A stretch of DNA of 64,000 bases from DATKFM01 sp963810485 (GTDB lineage Bacteria > Pseudomonadota > Alphaproteobacteria > Dongiales > Dongiaceae), in contig CAWENQ010000003.1 in NCBI GenBank assembly GCA_963810485.1, positions 744,001 to 808,000 of the forward strand, read 5' to 3'. Shown one piece after another: positions 1-10,314 of the stretch (position 1 is its first letter; the number at the start of each line of letters is the position of its first letter). Below the pieces are notes generated by a model. The model saw only the letters and a program-made list of their open reading frames with translations. It was not told the origin of the DNA and ran no database searches. The translations under genes and the position numbers were made by a program.

Positions 1-102
1 GGCGAGGGCTATATTCGCTTCTCATACGCCAACAGCGTGGATAACATCCTGGAAGCCACTGGCCGCATCCGCGGCTGGCTGACGGAGAAGAAAGTAGCCT
101 AG
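1..102 (+). CDS. C-terminal end of a PLP-dependent aminotransferase (partial)
   Basis: The window opens inside a reading frame that ends at a TAG at 100-102, leaving 33 residues. The segment GEGYIRFSYANS followed by a short helix resembles the C-terminal end of class I/II (AspC-type) aminotransferases, where an E-G-Y-x-R-x-S/F-Y-A motif carries the arginine that binds the substrate carboxylate. The rest of the gene lies left of the window, so substrate and length cannot be judged. The family call rests on this short motif only. Confidence 0.6.
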   Translation, partial: GEGYIRFSYANSVDNILEATGRIRGWLTEKKVA

Positions 103-150
103 GACTTTATCCGCCGACCGGACGTCAATCCCAACATCGAGGAGCCGTGT

Positions 151-1137
151 ATGTCGCGTCGTATCGCTGGCAGCGCGCTGTCGCTGGCCACCCTGTTCCT
201 GCTATCCGCGGCCAATCCCGTCTTTGCGGATCAGAAACCGGCAATGACCGGCGCGAAGGCCACATTGGAAGTCGAATTCACGCTCTCCGGCAAATTCTCG
301 GAGTCAGGCGATCTGGGCAGCACGGACTGGAGCGTCAACAGGCACTTCAAGGCGATTTTTGAGATCCAGGCCCAGGAGCTGGCAAAGTTCGGCTTCCTCG
401 ATCAGTCGCACCAAGTTGAATTGCAGCCGGAAACGCAGGCACTGGGTGAGCAAAGTCAGCAGTTGGCCGACAACAATGCCGACATGATGGCAAAGGCCCA
501 GGCGATCGCCGATGCCTGTGGCGATGACGAGGCTTGCATCGAGCAGAAAGTCTGGGAGCTGTCGCAGGATCCAAACGCGCAGCCGGGAATCAATCAGCTT
601 TCCAGCGATGGCAAGGCGATGAACCAGTCCGTCGAGGCCTGGGACGCGAAGTCACCGCCGCGCTATCAGCTCTGGAAAGATCCTAACGACAGGGCGCCCA
701 AGGGTAAGGGCAGCGCCAGTGTCAAGGAATCGCTGGTGCAGAAAACCTACTTCCCGATCTGCACGGAAGGCGAAGTCTGCACCATGACGCGCAACCGCGA
801 CGGCACGCAGGATTACGACACCGCAAAGGAAGCCATCCTGACCATGACAATGGTGGAAGTCGACACGGTCAAGAACCTCATCAGCCTGAGCATTCCCTGG
901 CCGGTGGTGATGATCAATGTTACCGAGGTCACGCAAGACGCCAGCGGCAAGAAAACAATGCCGCTGGCCAATGCCCAACAACTCGAGATGATACAGAAGC
1001 ACACGAACATCATCGGCAGCCCGATCAACGGCAGCTACAAAGATCAGAGCGGCGAGGACTCGTTCCAGCTCCCCGGTCTCGAGGACTACAACGCCCCGAT
1101 CGATGTCACGATGCGCTGGCACTTCAAAGTGCTATGA
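151..1137 (+). CDS. Exported protein of unknown function, 328 aa
   Basis: The first 27 residues form a typical Sec signal peptide: basic MSRR, a hydrophobic stretch rich in Leu and Ala, and an A-x-A-like cleavage site (VFA-D). The mature part is hydrophilic, with a central Gln/Asp/Ala-rich region and three or four cysteines (for example in ACGDDEACIEQK and CTEGEVCTMTR) that could form disulfides in the periplasm. It ends 6 bases inside the 3' end of the convergent esterase gene. I do not recognise the family. A periplasmic or outer-membrane-associated location is inferred from the signal peptide only. Confidence 0.75.
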   Translation: MSRRIAGSALSLATLFLLSAANPVFADQKPAMTGAKATLEVEFTLSGKFSESGDLGSTDWSVNRHFKAIFEIQAQELAKFGFLDQSHQVELQPETQALGEQSQQLADNNADMMAKAQAIADACGDDEACIEQKVWELSQDPNAQPGINQLSSDGKAMNQSVEAWDAKSPPRYQLWKDPNDRAPKGKGSASVKESLVQKTYFPICTEGEVCTMTRNRDGTQDYDTAKEAILTMTMVEVDTVKNLISLSIPWPVVMINVTEVTQDASGKKTMPLANAQQLEMIQKHTNIIGSPINGSYKDQSGEDSFQLPGLEDYNAPIDVTMRWHFKVL

Positions 1138-2082
1138 CGCCGGAATCGGCCCCAGATATTTGCGCAGGAAGTCGCAGATAAAATCGAACTCGGCTTTCGC
1201 GCCCGGCCCATAGAACCGGGCGCGGATGAAGCTGTGCACCATTCCGTTCGCGCAGCGGTAGATCACCGAGTTCCCCGCCGCCTTCAGCCGGTCCGCATAG
1301 ATCCGCCCTTCATCGCGGAGCGGGTCGTATTCCGCCGTATGGACGAGCGCCGGCGGCAGATTGCTGAGATCCTTGGCCAAGCCAGGCATCGCATAGACAT
1401 CAGGATTATCCCGCTGCGCTCCCAGATAGGCATCGAGATAGTGATGCATCTCCGCACTGGTCAGCATCGGCGCCAGCGCACAGGTCCGGTAGGACTCGGT
1501 CTTCGTATTGATATCGGTCACCGGATAGATCAGTCCCTGCGCGGCGATGCGCGGGCCGCCATGGTCCCGCGACCACAGGCTGAGCGCGGCCGATAAATTG
1601 CCGCCGGCGCTGTCGCCGCAAACGGCGATCCGCGCGCCATCGAGACCATGCTTGGCGCCATGGGCGGCGATGTACTGCAGAACGGCAAGGCTATCGTCGA
1701 ATGCCGCCGGATAAGGATTCTCCGGCGACAGCCTGTAGTCGACGCTGACAACAGCGGCACCCGTCCCCTCGGCAAGCCCCCAACCGACGAAATCGTTGGT
1801 GTCGAGATTGCCAAGGATCCAGCCGCCGCCATGCATGTAGAGCACACAGGGATAAATCGCGGCATTGCCCGGCTTGTAGAGCCGCACGGGCACGCCGCCG
1901 GCCGGACTCGGCACCGTGAAGTCCACGGCGCTGATGTTGGCCGGCCGCGGCTGCGCCATCTGGCGGCAGAACTCGTTCCAAAGATCCCGTTCCTGCTGCG
2001 GCGTGAGGTGCGGCGGCCACTGCGTGAGTTCGGCGATCATCGCCTTCATGTCGGGATGGATCTCGAAATTCGCCGCGCTCAT
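1132..2082 (-). CDS. Alpha/beta hydrolase, hormone-sensitive-lipase family esterase
   Basis: The 316-residue protein has the family IV (HSL) esterase layout: an HGGG oxyanion-hole motif (MHGGGWILG, about residue 84), the nucleophile elbow GDSAGG (about residue 155), the acid in AEYDPLRDEG and the histidine in MVHSF. No signal peptide is visible, so a cytoplasmic enzyme acting on short-chain carboxyl esters is expected. Its 3' end overlaps that of the upstream exported protein by 6 bases in a convergent arrangement, which gives no functional clue. The family is clear; the natural substrate is not. Confidence 0.9.
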   Translation of the reverse strand: MSAANFEIHPDMKAMIAELTQWPPHLTPQQERDLWNEFCRQMAQPRPANISAVDFTVPSPAGGVPVRLYKPGNAAIYPCVLYMHGGGWILGNLDTNDFVGWGLAEGTGAAVVSVDYRLSPENPYPAAFDDSLAVLQYIAAHGAKHGLDGARIAVCGDSAGGNLSAALSLWSRDHGGPRIAAQGLIYPVTDINTKTESYRTCALAPMLTSAEMHHYLDAYLGAQRDNPDVYAMPGLAKDLSNLPPALVHTAEYDPLRDEGRIYADRLKAAGNSVIYRCANGMVHSFIRARFYGPGAKAEFDFICDFLRKYLGPIPAS

Positions 2083-2219
2083 ACTCTCAACAACCTCGCA
2101 GCCTAAATTTTGTGCAGTCCGCCTAGTTTTGAGGCGCGGGCGCGCCCACCCTTGCAGCAGGGTGCCCAGACCCTAGCCGAACGCTTCTTGAATACAAGAC
2201 CTTAGGCCATTTTCGGCTT

Positions 2220-2235
2220 TGGCACGCGGTTTGCT
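2220..2235 (+). promoter_or_regulatory. Sigma-54 (RpoN) promoter of glnB
   Basis: TGGCACGCGGTTTGCT matches the sigma-54 consensus TGGCACG-N4-TTGC(A/T) exactly. The invariant GG is at 2221-2222 and GC at 2233-2234 with the required 10-base separation. It lies 92 bases upstream of the glnB start. Sigma-54 control of glnB-glnA through NtrC under nitrogen limitation is established in many proteobacteria. I did not find a convincing pair of NtrC sites upstream. Confidence 0.85.
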
Positions 2236-2327
2236 TATGAACGGCTGACGGCACCAACAACTGCGGGGTGGCGGCCGGTCGCGTTGTATCCAAGTGCCAC
2301 CGCCCTGCCCCAAGGGACATAAAGGCG

Positions 2328-2666
2328 ATGAAAAAAATCGAAGCCATCATCAAGCCGTTCAAGCTGGATGAAGTGAAGGAAGCCCTGCACGAAGTCGGCA
2401 TCAAGGGCATCACCGTGACCGAGGCCAAGGGCTTCGGCCGGCAGAAGGGCCATACCGAGCTCTATCGCGGCGCCGAGTACGTCGTCGACTTCTTGCCGAA
2501 AGTGAAGATTGAGATCGTGCTCGAGGACAACCAGGTGGAGCGCGCCATCGAAGCCATCCAACAAGCAGCGCATACGGGCCGCATCGGCGACGGCAAGATT
2601 TTCCTCAGCACGATCGAAGAGGTGATCCGCATCCGCACCGGCGAACGCGGGCCCGACGCCCTATAA
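2328..2666 (+). CDS. glnB: Nitrogen regulatory protein P-II
   Basis: The 112-residue protein is a full-length PII signal transducer, which senses 2-oxoglutarate, ATP and ADP and relays nitrogen status to GlnE, NtrB and other targets. It begins MKKIEAIIKPFKL, carries the T-loop with Tyr51 in RGAEYVVDF (the uridylylation site) and has the C-terminal PII signature TGRIGDGKIF. The ATG at 2328 is preceded by an AAAGG-like ribosome site and fits the family start; a longer in-frame extension upstream is not needed. It is followed after 57 bases by glnA and preceded by a sigma-54 promoter, so the two are probably co-transcribed. GlnB is favoured over GlnK because of the glnA linkage. Confidence 0.96.
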   Translation: MKKIEAIIKPFKLDEVKEALHEVGIKGITVTEAKGFGRQKGHTELYRGAEYVVDFLPKVKIEIVLEDNQVERAIEAIQQAAHTGRIGDGKIFLSTIEEVIRIRTGERGPDAL

Positions 2667-2723
2667 TCCAAAAAAACTGTTCAACAACCAACGGCAACAG
2701 CAAGAAAACAAGGATCTAGACCG

Positions 2724-4133
2724 ATGTCAGACGTGAAAAAAATTCTGCAGATGATCAAGGACCAGGACGTGAAGTACGTCGATTTCCGCTTCACCGATCC
2801 CCGCGGCAAGTGGCAGCATCTGGCGCACACCGTGGCCACCGTCGATGAGGATCTGTTGACGGAGGGCGTGATGTTCGACGGTTCGTCCATCGCCGGCTGG
2901 AAGGCGATCAACGAGTCCGACATGACGTTGATGCCCGATCTTTCCACAGCAGTGCTCGATCCCTTCGCGGCCCAGACGCAGCTCGTGATCTTCTGCGACG
3001 TCTATGAGCCGCTGACCGGCCAGGCCTATTCCCGCGATCCCCGCTCCATCGCCAAGGCCGCCGAAACCTATCTAAAGACCACGGGCATCGGCGACACGGC
3101 CTTCTTCGGTCCGGAAGCTGAGTTCTTCATCTTCGACGACGTGCGCTACGACGTGTCGATGAACCGCTGCTTCTACGAGTTCGACTCCGACGAAGGCCCC
3201 TACTCCAACGCCAAGGTGATGGAACAGGGCAACCACGGCCACCGTCCGCCGATCAAGGGCGGCTACTTCCCGGTCGGTCCCGTCGATGGCGGCACGGATA
3301 TCCGCGCGGAAATGACCACCACAATGGCCAACATGGGCCTGGAGATGGAGAAGCACCATCACGAGGTGGCGCCCGCCCAGCATGAGCTGGGGCTGAAATT
3401 CTCCACGCTGGTGAAATGCGCCGACAACATGCAGGTCTACAAGTACGTGGTGCACAATGTCGCCCATCAGTACGGCAAGACCGCGACCTTCATGCCGAAG
3501 CCGGTGAAGGGCGACAACGGTTCGGGCATGCATTGCCATCAGTCGATCTGGAAGGGCGGCAAGCCGCTTTTTGCCGGCAACGGCTATGCCGATCTGTCGG
3601 AGATGGCGCTGTACTACATTGGCGGCATCATCAAGCACGCAAAGGCCCTGAACGCCTTCACCAACCCGACAACCAACAGCTATAAGCGCCTGATCCCCGG
3701 CTTCGAGGCGCCGGTGCTGCTGGCCTATTCATCGCGCAATCGCTCGGCGTCCTGCCGCATTCCCTATGTGGCGAGCCCGAAAGGCAAGCGCGTCGAAGTG
3801 CGTTTCCCCGATCCGTCGGCCAACCCGTATCTCGCCTATGCCGCCATGCTGATGGCCGGTCTCGATGGCATCGAGAATAAGATCCATCCCGGCGATCCCA
3901 TGGATAAGAATCTCTACGACCTGCCGCCGGATGAGTTGAAGAACGTGCCGACAGTCTGCGGCTCGCTGCGCGAAGCGATCGGCGCTCTCGAAGCCGATCA
4001 TGCGTTCTTGAAAAAGGGCGACGTGTTCTCCGACGACCTGCTCAACAGCTACATCGAGCTGAAGTGGGAGGAAGTCTACGACTTCGAGCACACGCCGCAC
4101 CCGGTGGAGTTCAAGCGGTACTACAGCGTCTGA
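2724..4133 (+). CDS. glnA: Glutamine synthetase, type I
   Basis: The enzyme makes glutamine from glutamate, ammonia and ATP. At 469 residues it equals the usual length of GSI-beta enzymes. It contains the beta-grasp start (VKYVDFRFTDPRGKWQH), the latch/metal region (FFGPEAEFF and HHEVAPAQHELG), the ATP-binding segment KPVKGDNGSGMH and the glutamate-binding loop NRSASCRIP. The adenylylation tyrosine is present in NLYDLPP near residue 397, so the enzyme should be under GlnE control. A strong hairpin terminator lies 22 bases after the stop codon. Together with glnB it forms the classical nitrogen-assimilation pair. Confidence 0.97.
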   Translation: MSDVKKILQMIKDQDVKYVDFRFTDPRGKWQHLAHTVATVDEDLLTEGVMFDGSSIAGWKAINESDMTLMPDLSTAVLDPFAAQTQLVIFCDVYEPLTGQAYSRDPRSIAKAAETYLKTTGIGDTAFFGPEAEFFIFDDVRYDVSMNRCFYEFDSDEGPYSNAKVMEQGNHGHRPPIKGGYFPVGPVDGGTDIRAEMTTTMANMGLEMEKHHHEVAPAQHELGLKFSTLVKCADNMQVYKYVVHNVAHQYGKTATFMPKPVKGDNGSGMHCHQSIWKGGKPLFAGNGYADLSEMALYYIGGIIKHAKALNAFTNPTTNSYKRLIPGFEAPVLLAYSSRNRSASCRIPYVASPKGKRVEVRFPDPSANPYLAYAAMLMAGLDGIENKIHPGDPMDKNLYDLPPDELKNVPTVCGSLREAIGALEADHAFLKKGDVFSDDLLNSYIELKWEEVYDFEHTPHPVEFKRYYSV

Positions 4134-4155
4134 CGATTTTTACCCTGGTAACACT

Positions 4156-4191
4156 CGGCCCGCCGTAACGTCCCGGCGGGCCGTTTCTTTT
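4156..4191 (+). terminator. Rho-independent terminator after glnA
   Basis: CGGCCCGCCG (4156-4165) pairs perfectly with CGGCGGGCCG (4174-4183), and TTTCTTTT follows at 4184-4191. It closes the glnB-glnA unit, 22 bases after the glnA stop. Confidence 0.88.
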
Positions 4192-4197
4192 GACCGG

Positions 4198-4800
4198 TCA
4201 GCGATAGAAGATGTGATTGTCGATCGCCGCAGTCTTGGTCATCTGCTTGCGCCATTTGGGCCGCACGGCGGTATTGTGAAAATACAAAGCGCCATCGGTC
4301 GGGTCGGCGATTTCGCCGTCTAGCACAGCATCGGCCACATCCAGCGACCGTTGCCACGAAGCCGCATCCCGCGGCTTGTCGCTGCGACCGTCGCAGTACC
4401 AGGAGAACTGACAACTCCCGCGTCCGCCGCCGCCCTCATGCACGACGGCGCAGATATTGTCGGGAAACTTCTCGTCGCGAACTCGGTTTAGGACCACCGC
4501 GGCCACGGCATGCTGCCCTTCCACCGTTTCCGCACGCGACTCGAAATAAACCGCGAGCGCAAGGCACTCGCGTTCTTTCGGTGTTGCCTGGTAAGCCGGC
4601 ATCAGTGGCTCGGGCGGGATGGCGGCGACTTGCGGATTAGTCACTGCAGCGCCGTCGGTTGGCGCGGATGGCGCCGTCGGAACCGAATGCGGCTGGGCGC
4701 AGGCGGCGAGCAACAGCAACAGCAGCCACGCGACGTGGCACAAGCCGCAGCTACGCAGTCTGACTCGTGCGGTGTCCCCCATCCCGCTCTTCTCCCCCAT
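4198..4800 (-). CDS. SleB-like cell wall hydrolase, predicted lipoprotein
   Basis: The N terminus has a hydrophobic run ending in a lipobox (LLAAC, Cys34), so the protein is probably a lipid-anchored envelope protein. The C-terminal 130 residues match the Hydrolase_2/SleB fold: ECLALAVYFESRAE with the likely catalytic Glu, GQHAVAAVVLNRV, FPDNICAVVHEG and CQFSWYCDG, then a conserved ALYFHN segment. Such proteins cleave peptidoglycan, often as lytic transglycosylases. A second methionine six residues in (4782) is an equally good start. The gene faces glnA and shares the short region that holds its terminator. Confidence 0.85.
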   Translation of the reverse strand: MGEKSGMGDTARVRLRSCGLCHVAWLLLLLLAACAQPHSVPTAPSAPTDGAAVTNPQVAAIPPEPLMPAYQATPKERECLALAVYFESRAETVEGQHAVAAVVLNRVRDEKFPDNICAVVHEGGGGRGSCQFSWYCDGRSDKPRDAASWQRSLDVADAVLDGEIADPTDGALYFHNTAVRPKWRKQMTKTAAIDNHIFYR

Positions 4801-4857
4801 GCCGGTAAAGGAATAGTTGATGCGCTTGAAAGCGCCGCGTCTGATCTCCCGTTCCGG

Positions 4858-5325
4858 CTATTCGCCCGCTTGTGTCTCCACGGGTCTTGGCCGACCCTTC
4901 TCATCAATTGCCACATAGGTAAAAGTTCCGGCTGTGACTTTTTCCTGCACCCGGGTCATGCGGCGTTCAACCCATGTCTCGATTTCCACCCGCATCGACG
5001 TGCGGCCGACCTTCGTCACCTCCGCATAACAGGACACCAGATCGCCGATATTCACCGGGCGGTGGAACTCCATGGCCTCCACCGCCACTGTGGCCACGCG
5101 CCCCCGGGCGCGGCGCATGGCAGCCACGGCGCCGGCCAGATCCATCTGCGCCATGATCCAGCCGCCGAAGATATCGCCATTGGGATTGGCGTCTCTGGGC
5201 ATGGCGAAGGTGCGCAGCGCCGGATCACGGCCGGGCGACAGGCCGCCATCTTGTCCTTTGTTTTCAACGTTTTTTGGATTGTCGGCCACGCCGTGCTCCT
5301 GGAATGCCAAGACTGTTGCCGCCAA
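4858..5325 (-). CDS. Acyl-CoA thioesterase, YciA-like hot-dog fold
   Basis: The protein has 155 residues. After a poorly conserved 30-residue leader it shows the hot-dog signature of YciA/acyl-CoA hydrolases: PNGDIFGGWIMAQMD, followed by a helix and strand with VEAMEFHRPVNIGDLV and a C-terminal TFTYVAIDEKGRPRPV. The Asp in the GDIFGGW loop is the usual catalytic acid. It hydrolyses acyl-CoA to free acid and CoA in the cytoplasm; chain preference is unknown. The start could lie 12 codons further in, at a GTG, because the leader carries no conserved feature. It is divergent from the YcaQ-like gene. Confidence 0.88.
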   Translation of the reverse strand: MAATVLAFQEHGVADNPKNVENKGQDGGLSPGRDPALRTFAMPRDANPNGDIFGGWIMAQMDLAGAVAAMRRARGRVATVAVEAMEFHRPVNIGDLVSCYAEVTKVGRTSMRVEIETWVERRMTRVQEKVTAGTFTYVAIDEKGRPRPVETQAGE

Positions 5326-5443
5326 GTCATGCCCGGCCGATCCGGCCCGTCAACCCATGACCATGACTTGCCATTGCATTCGCCCTACGAATCCGGCGAC
5401 GGTGACGGTCGAAAACCCACGCATTACCGACGGAGCGTGGCTG

Positions 5444-6673
5444 GTGGCATCGGTATCTTCGGCGATTCGCCGGGTATCGCAGGTTGAACTGCGGGCCTTT
5501 CTGCTGGACCGCCTCGGCCTTCGGGGGCCTTTGTGGCATCAGGCGGAAGCGGCCGACCGCGCCCGCGGTCTCGGCATGTGGCAGATCGACTCCATCCGTG
5601 TCACAGGCTTGCGCAACCACGAGTTGGCCTGGGTCGCCCGCGCAGATGAGCCCGCCACAGGTTTCTACGACCTCCTCTACAAACATGGCGCCTTCCGCGA
5701 GACGCACTACCCGCTGTTCGCGGTGCGGCAGGATTGGCTGCCGCTGCTGCTGACGGGGTTCAGCGACTTCCGGCCGCGCCACAAGAGCGGGCGGCGGCGC
5801 TACCTGCCGTTGATGCAGAAGATCAAAGACCATATCCGCGCGAACGGCCCGGTGACCGTGGCGGATTTCGAGTCAAGACGGGTGGTTGGCGGCTTCAACA
5901 CCATCAAGTCCACCACCAAGGCATTGGATTACCTGTTCTACGACCGCGAGATACAGATCGTCGGCCGCACGCCGAACTTCCACCGGGTCTTCGATCTCAC
6001 CGAGCGGTGCGATCCCCATCTCCAGGGCTGGTCGCCGCCGGCCAAGGACGCTTATGAGCGCTTCCTGATCCACTCAGCCCTATCCGTCCTAAAGATCGAC
6101 ACCGCTGACCGCATCGCCAGCCGCGTGGCGCTGCACTATGGCTCCTGGCGCGGCGAGAGCATCAAACGCTGGCGCGCATTGGTGGCAGACAAGCTGCCGG
6201 AGGTGGCCCAGGCCGTCACCGTCGCCGATCTGCCCGACAATCCGGTGTTCTGGTATCTCCCGCAGGACGAAGCCGGCTGGAACCGGACCGCGACCGCCGG
6301 TGAGGCGCTGCTCCGCGTCGTTCCGCCGCTGGACCAGCTCCTGTTCAGCCGTGGTCGCTTTTCCCAGCTCTTCGGCTTGGACTACAAGTTCGAGGCCTAT
6401 ACGCCGGCCGACCAGCGCCGCTTCTATTTCGCCAAGCCACTGGTTTTCGGCAACGAAGTGGTGGGCCTGGTGGACGCCAAGCTGGATCGCAGCGGCGAGA
6501 AGGCTGTCTGGCAAATCGTCGGCCTGGACCTGCTGCAGTCAGTACCGCTCGACGCCCTGCGACAGGGTCTCCATCGAGTTGCGCGGCTGGCCGGCGCGGA
6601 CCATATCAGGGTCACGGCCCGGGCCCCTCGCGCGGTCAAAGCGGCCCTGAATGGGCCGATAGACAACCTGTGA
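5444..6673 (+). CDS. Winged-helix DNA glycosylase, YcaQ/AlkX family
   Basis: The protein belongs to the HTH_42 (AlkZ/YcaQ) superfamily, bacterial glycosylases that unhook alkylated bases and interstrand crosslinks. Family segments are visible through the whole length, including WQIDSI, HRVFDL and PLDQLLFSRGRFSQLFG with LVDAKLDR near the C terminus. The Q-I-D triplet fits the Q-hydrophobic-D catalytic motif described for YcaQ/AlkX rather than the QxQ of AlkZ. The GTG at 5444 has GGAG 8 bases upstream and gives 409 residues, close to E. coli YcaQ. An ATG at 5357 would add 29 non-conserved residues and has no ribosome site. Confidence 0.85.
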   Translation: MASVSSAIRRVSQVELRAFLLDRLGLRGPLWHQAEAADRARGLGMWQIDSIRVTGLRNHELAWVARADEPATGFYDLLYKHGAFRETHYPLFAVRQDWLPLLLTGFSDFRPRHKSGRRRYLPLMQKIKDHIRANGPVTVADFESRRVVGGFNTIKSTTKALDYLFYDREIQIVGRTPNFHRVFDLTERCDPHLQGWSPPAKDAYERFLIHSALSVLKIDTADRIASRVALHYGSWRGESIKRWRALVADKLPEVAQAVTVADLPDNPVFWYLPQDEAGWNRTATAGEALLRVVPPLDQLLFSRGRFSQLFGLDYKFEAYTPADQRRFYFAKPLVFGNEVVGLVDAKLDRSGEKAVWQIVGLDLLQSVPLDALRQGLHRVARLAGADHIRVTARAPRAVKAALNGPIDNL

Positions 6674-6863
6674 AGTCCTTAATCCAATTTCTAAAGGTTA
6701 AACTACTTCACGTGAAACATCAATGGCTTGTGTTTCTCGGCTCATACGTATACTAGATGATGCGGTTGCTGCTACCGGCGCATTAATATGTTGGCCCAAT
6801 CCCTGGCCACCCCTGTCACAGCCAGCCACTGCCCGGCCGCCCTAGAACAACGCAAAGACCGAC

Positions 6864-8858
<1,995 letters not shown>

Positions 8859-8901
8859 GCCTGCGTCGGCGTCAGCACCGCCAGACCGGCACCGGTCGCA
8901 C

Positions 8902-10314
8902 CTACACGCGCAAGCCGTCCGGCTCGGCACCAATTCCCACCGTCGCGATCACGTTGCGCACCAGTTCGCTCTGCCGGTGCACGCCGGTCTTCGCCAACAC
9001 CTGTTTCAGATACCAGCGTGCCGTGCCGATCTTGATGCTGGCGCGATCAGCGTATTGGCCGAGCGTCGAGCCACCGGCGAGCGCTGCCGCCAGTTTCGCT
9101 TCCGCCGGTGTCAGGCCGAATACGCGGCATAGGCGTTCGGCGGGCAGCGGCACGGTTCGATCGGGATCATGAACAAGCAACAGCGCGGCCGGCCTGGTGA
9201 CGCCTGGCATGACGCTGCCCTTGCGCCGCGATGCCACAAGCGGCGTCACCGTCATGGTCAGGGGACGCAACGGCCAGCTACGCGGTACGAGCAGAAGGCC
9301 GCCAGCTTCATCCACATCGGCTAGTTGCAATGTTCGGATGATCCTGGGTGTAGCCAATGCGCGACGCGCGGTCTCGTGCCGCGAGCCGTTGGCAGCGGCG
9401 GGCTTGGTGTCCGCGCCGTTCTGCAGAACCCCAGCAGCCCCGTTTCTCCTGGCTGCCCCTCGATCAGGTCGGCCTGTGCAGGTACCGCCGCGAAGGCCGA
9501 CATGTCCCGGCACTTCCGGCCGATTTATCCGAACCAGCGGACCCGACGGCGGAGTCTCGCTGTCGGCGGCCGAGACGCTGTCTGCGGTCGCAATCAGCCG
9601 CAGCAGACGCTGGTTCGCCGAGGTGCAGGCCGCCGCTTCCACGCGGCCGTCCCGCAACCGGATGCCATCGGCGCGCCGGAGTTGCTCCTCGCCCAGATGG
9701 TTGGCCCAAATGACACGGCCGGAGCCATCCACCAGAATTGCTGCCTGGGGCAAGCGTTCCAGGGCCGCCGCCAGGCCTTCGGTTAAGCCGCCAGCGGTAG
9801 CGAGGCTGCCGTGAAGTTTCGCCGCCCGCTCGAGATGGGGAAACAGCCGATTGACGAGGCGCCCTTCCGCCATCGAGAACTGCGACTCTCCGCGGTCCCG
9901 CTGGAAACCGCATAGGAATACCTGCGTGCCGGTCCGCACGACAAATCCGCCGAGGGCATGGAAGATGCCCTGCGGACGGAGAAAGTCATTGTAGAACTCC
10001 GAGCGTATGAAACTGCTTTCATCGACCAGCAGATGACCGAAATAGGCGCGGCGCGGCGGCAAGCGGACAAGCGCGGCATTCCAGACATCGACGCCCATAA
10101 AGTGCTGTGCGTATTCGCCCAGCCGGGCCGGCTCGATGTTGTGAAGCGCTCCGAAACTGATGTTGTTGTCTGACAGGTTCATGGCGATCGCCGTCGCCGT
10201 GCTGGCTTTCACCTGCTTGGCAATTGCGAACAACGCCGATGCCCATCCGGCCGAGTTGAGTGCGGCCTCATAAACGCAGCCGATAGCGCTTTCCACCCGC
10301 GAGGGCCTGCCCAT
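8902..10314 (-). CDS. LuxR-type HTH transcriptional regulator
   Basis: The C-terminal 65 residues form a LuxR-type helix-turn-helix: FGLTPAEAKLAAALAGG followed by an ARWYLKQVLAKTGVHRQSELVR recognition segment. The N-terminal 290 residues are a sensor region of unknown ligand with a PAS-like centre (AAILVDGSGRVIWANHLGE). The ATG at 10314 is preceded by GGGAGG with 7 bases spacing and is preferred over an upstream start at 10371, giving 470 residues. About 85 residues between the PAS-like part and GGLLLVPR are Arg/Ala/Gly-rich and do not look like the rest. A Crp-type palindrome lies 163 bases upstream. The neighbouring RTX gene could be a target, which is only inference. Confidence 0.85.
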   Translation of the reverse strand: MGRPSRVESAIGCVYEAALNSAGWASALFAIAKQVKASTATAIAMNLSDNNISFGALHNIEPARLGEYAQHFMGVDVWNAALVRLPPRRAYFGHLLVDESSFIRSEFYNDFLRPQGIFHALGGFVVRTGTQVFLCGFQRDRGESQFSMAEGRLVNRLFPHLERAAKLHGSLATAGGLTEGLAAALERLPQAAILVDGSGRVIWANHLGEEQLRRADGIRLRDGRVEAAACTSANQRLLRLIATADSVSAADSETPPSGPLVRINRPEVPGHVGLRGGTCTGRPDRGAARRNGAAGVLQNGADTKPAAANGSRHETARRALATPRIIRTLQLADVDEAGGLLLVPRSWPLRPLTMTVTPLVASRRKGSVMPGVTRPAALLLVHDPDRTVPLPAERLCRVFGLTPAEAKLAAALAGGSTLGQYADRASIKIGTARWYLKQVLAKTGVHRQSELVRNVIATVGIGAEPDGLRV

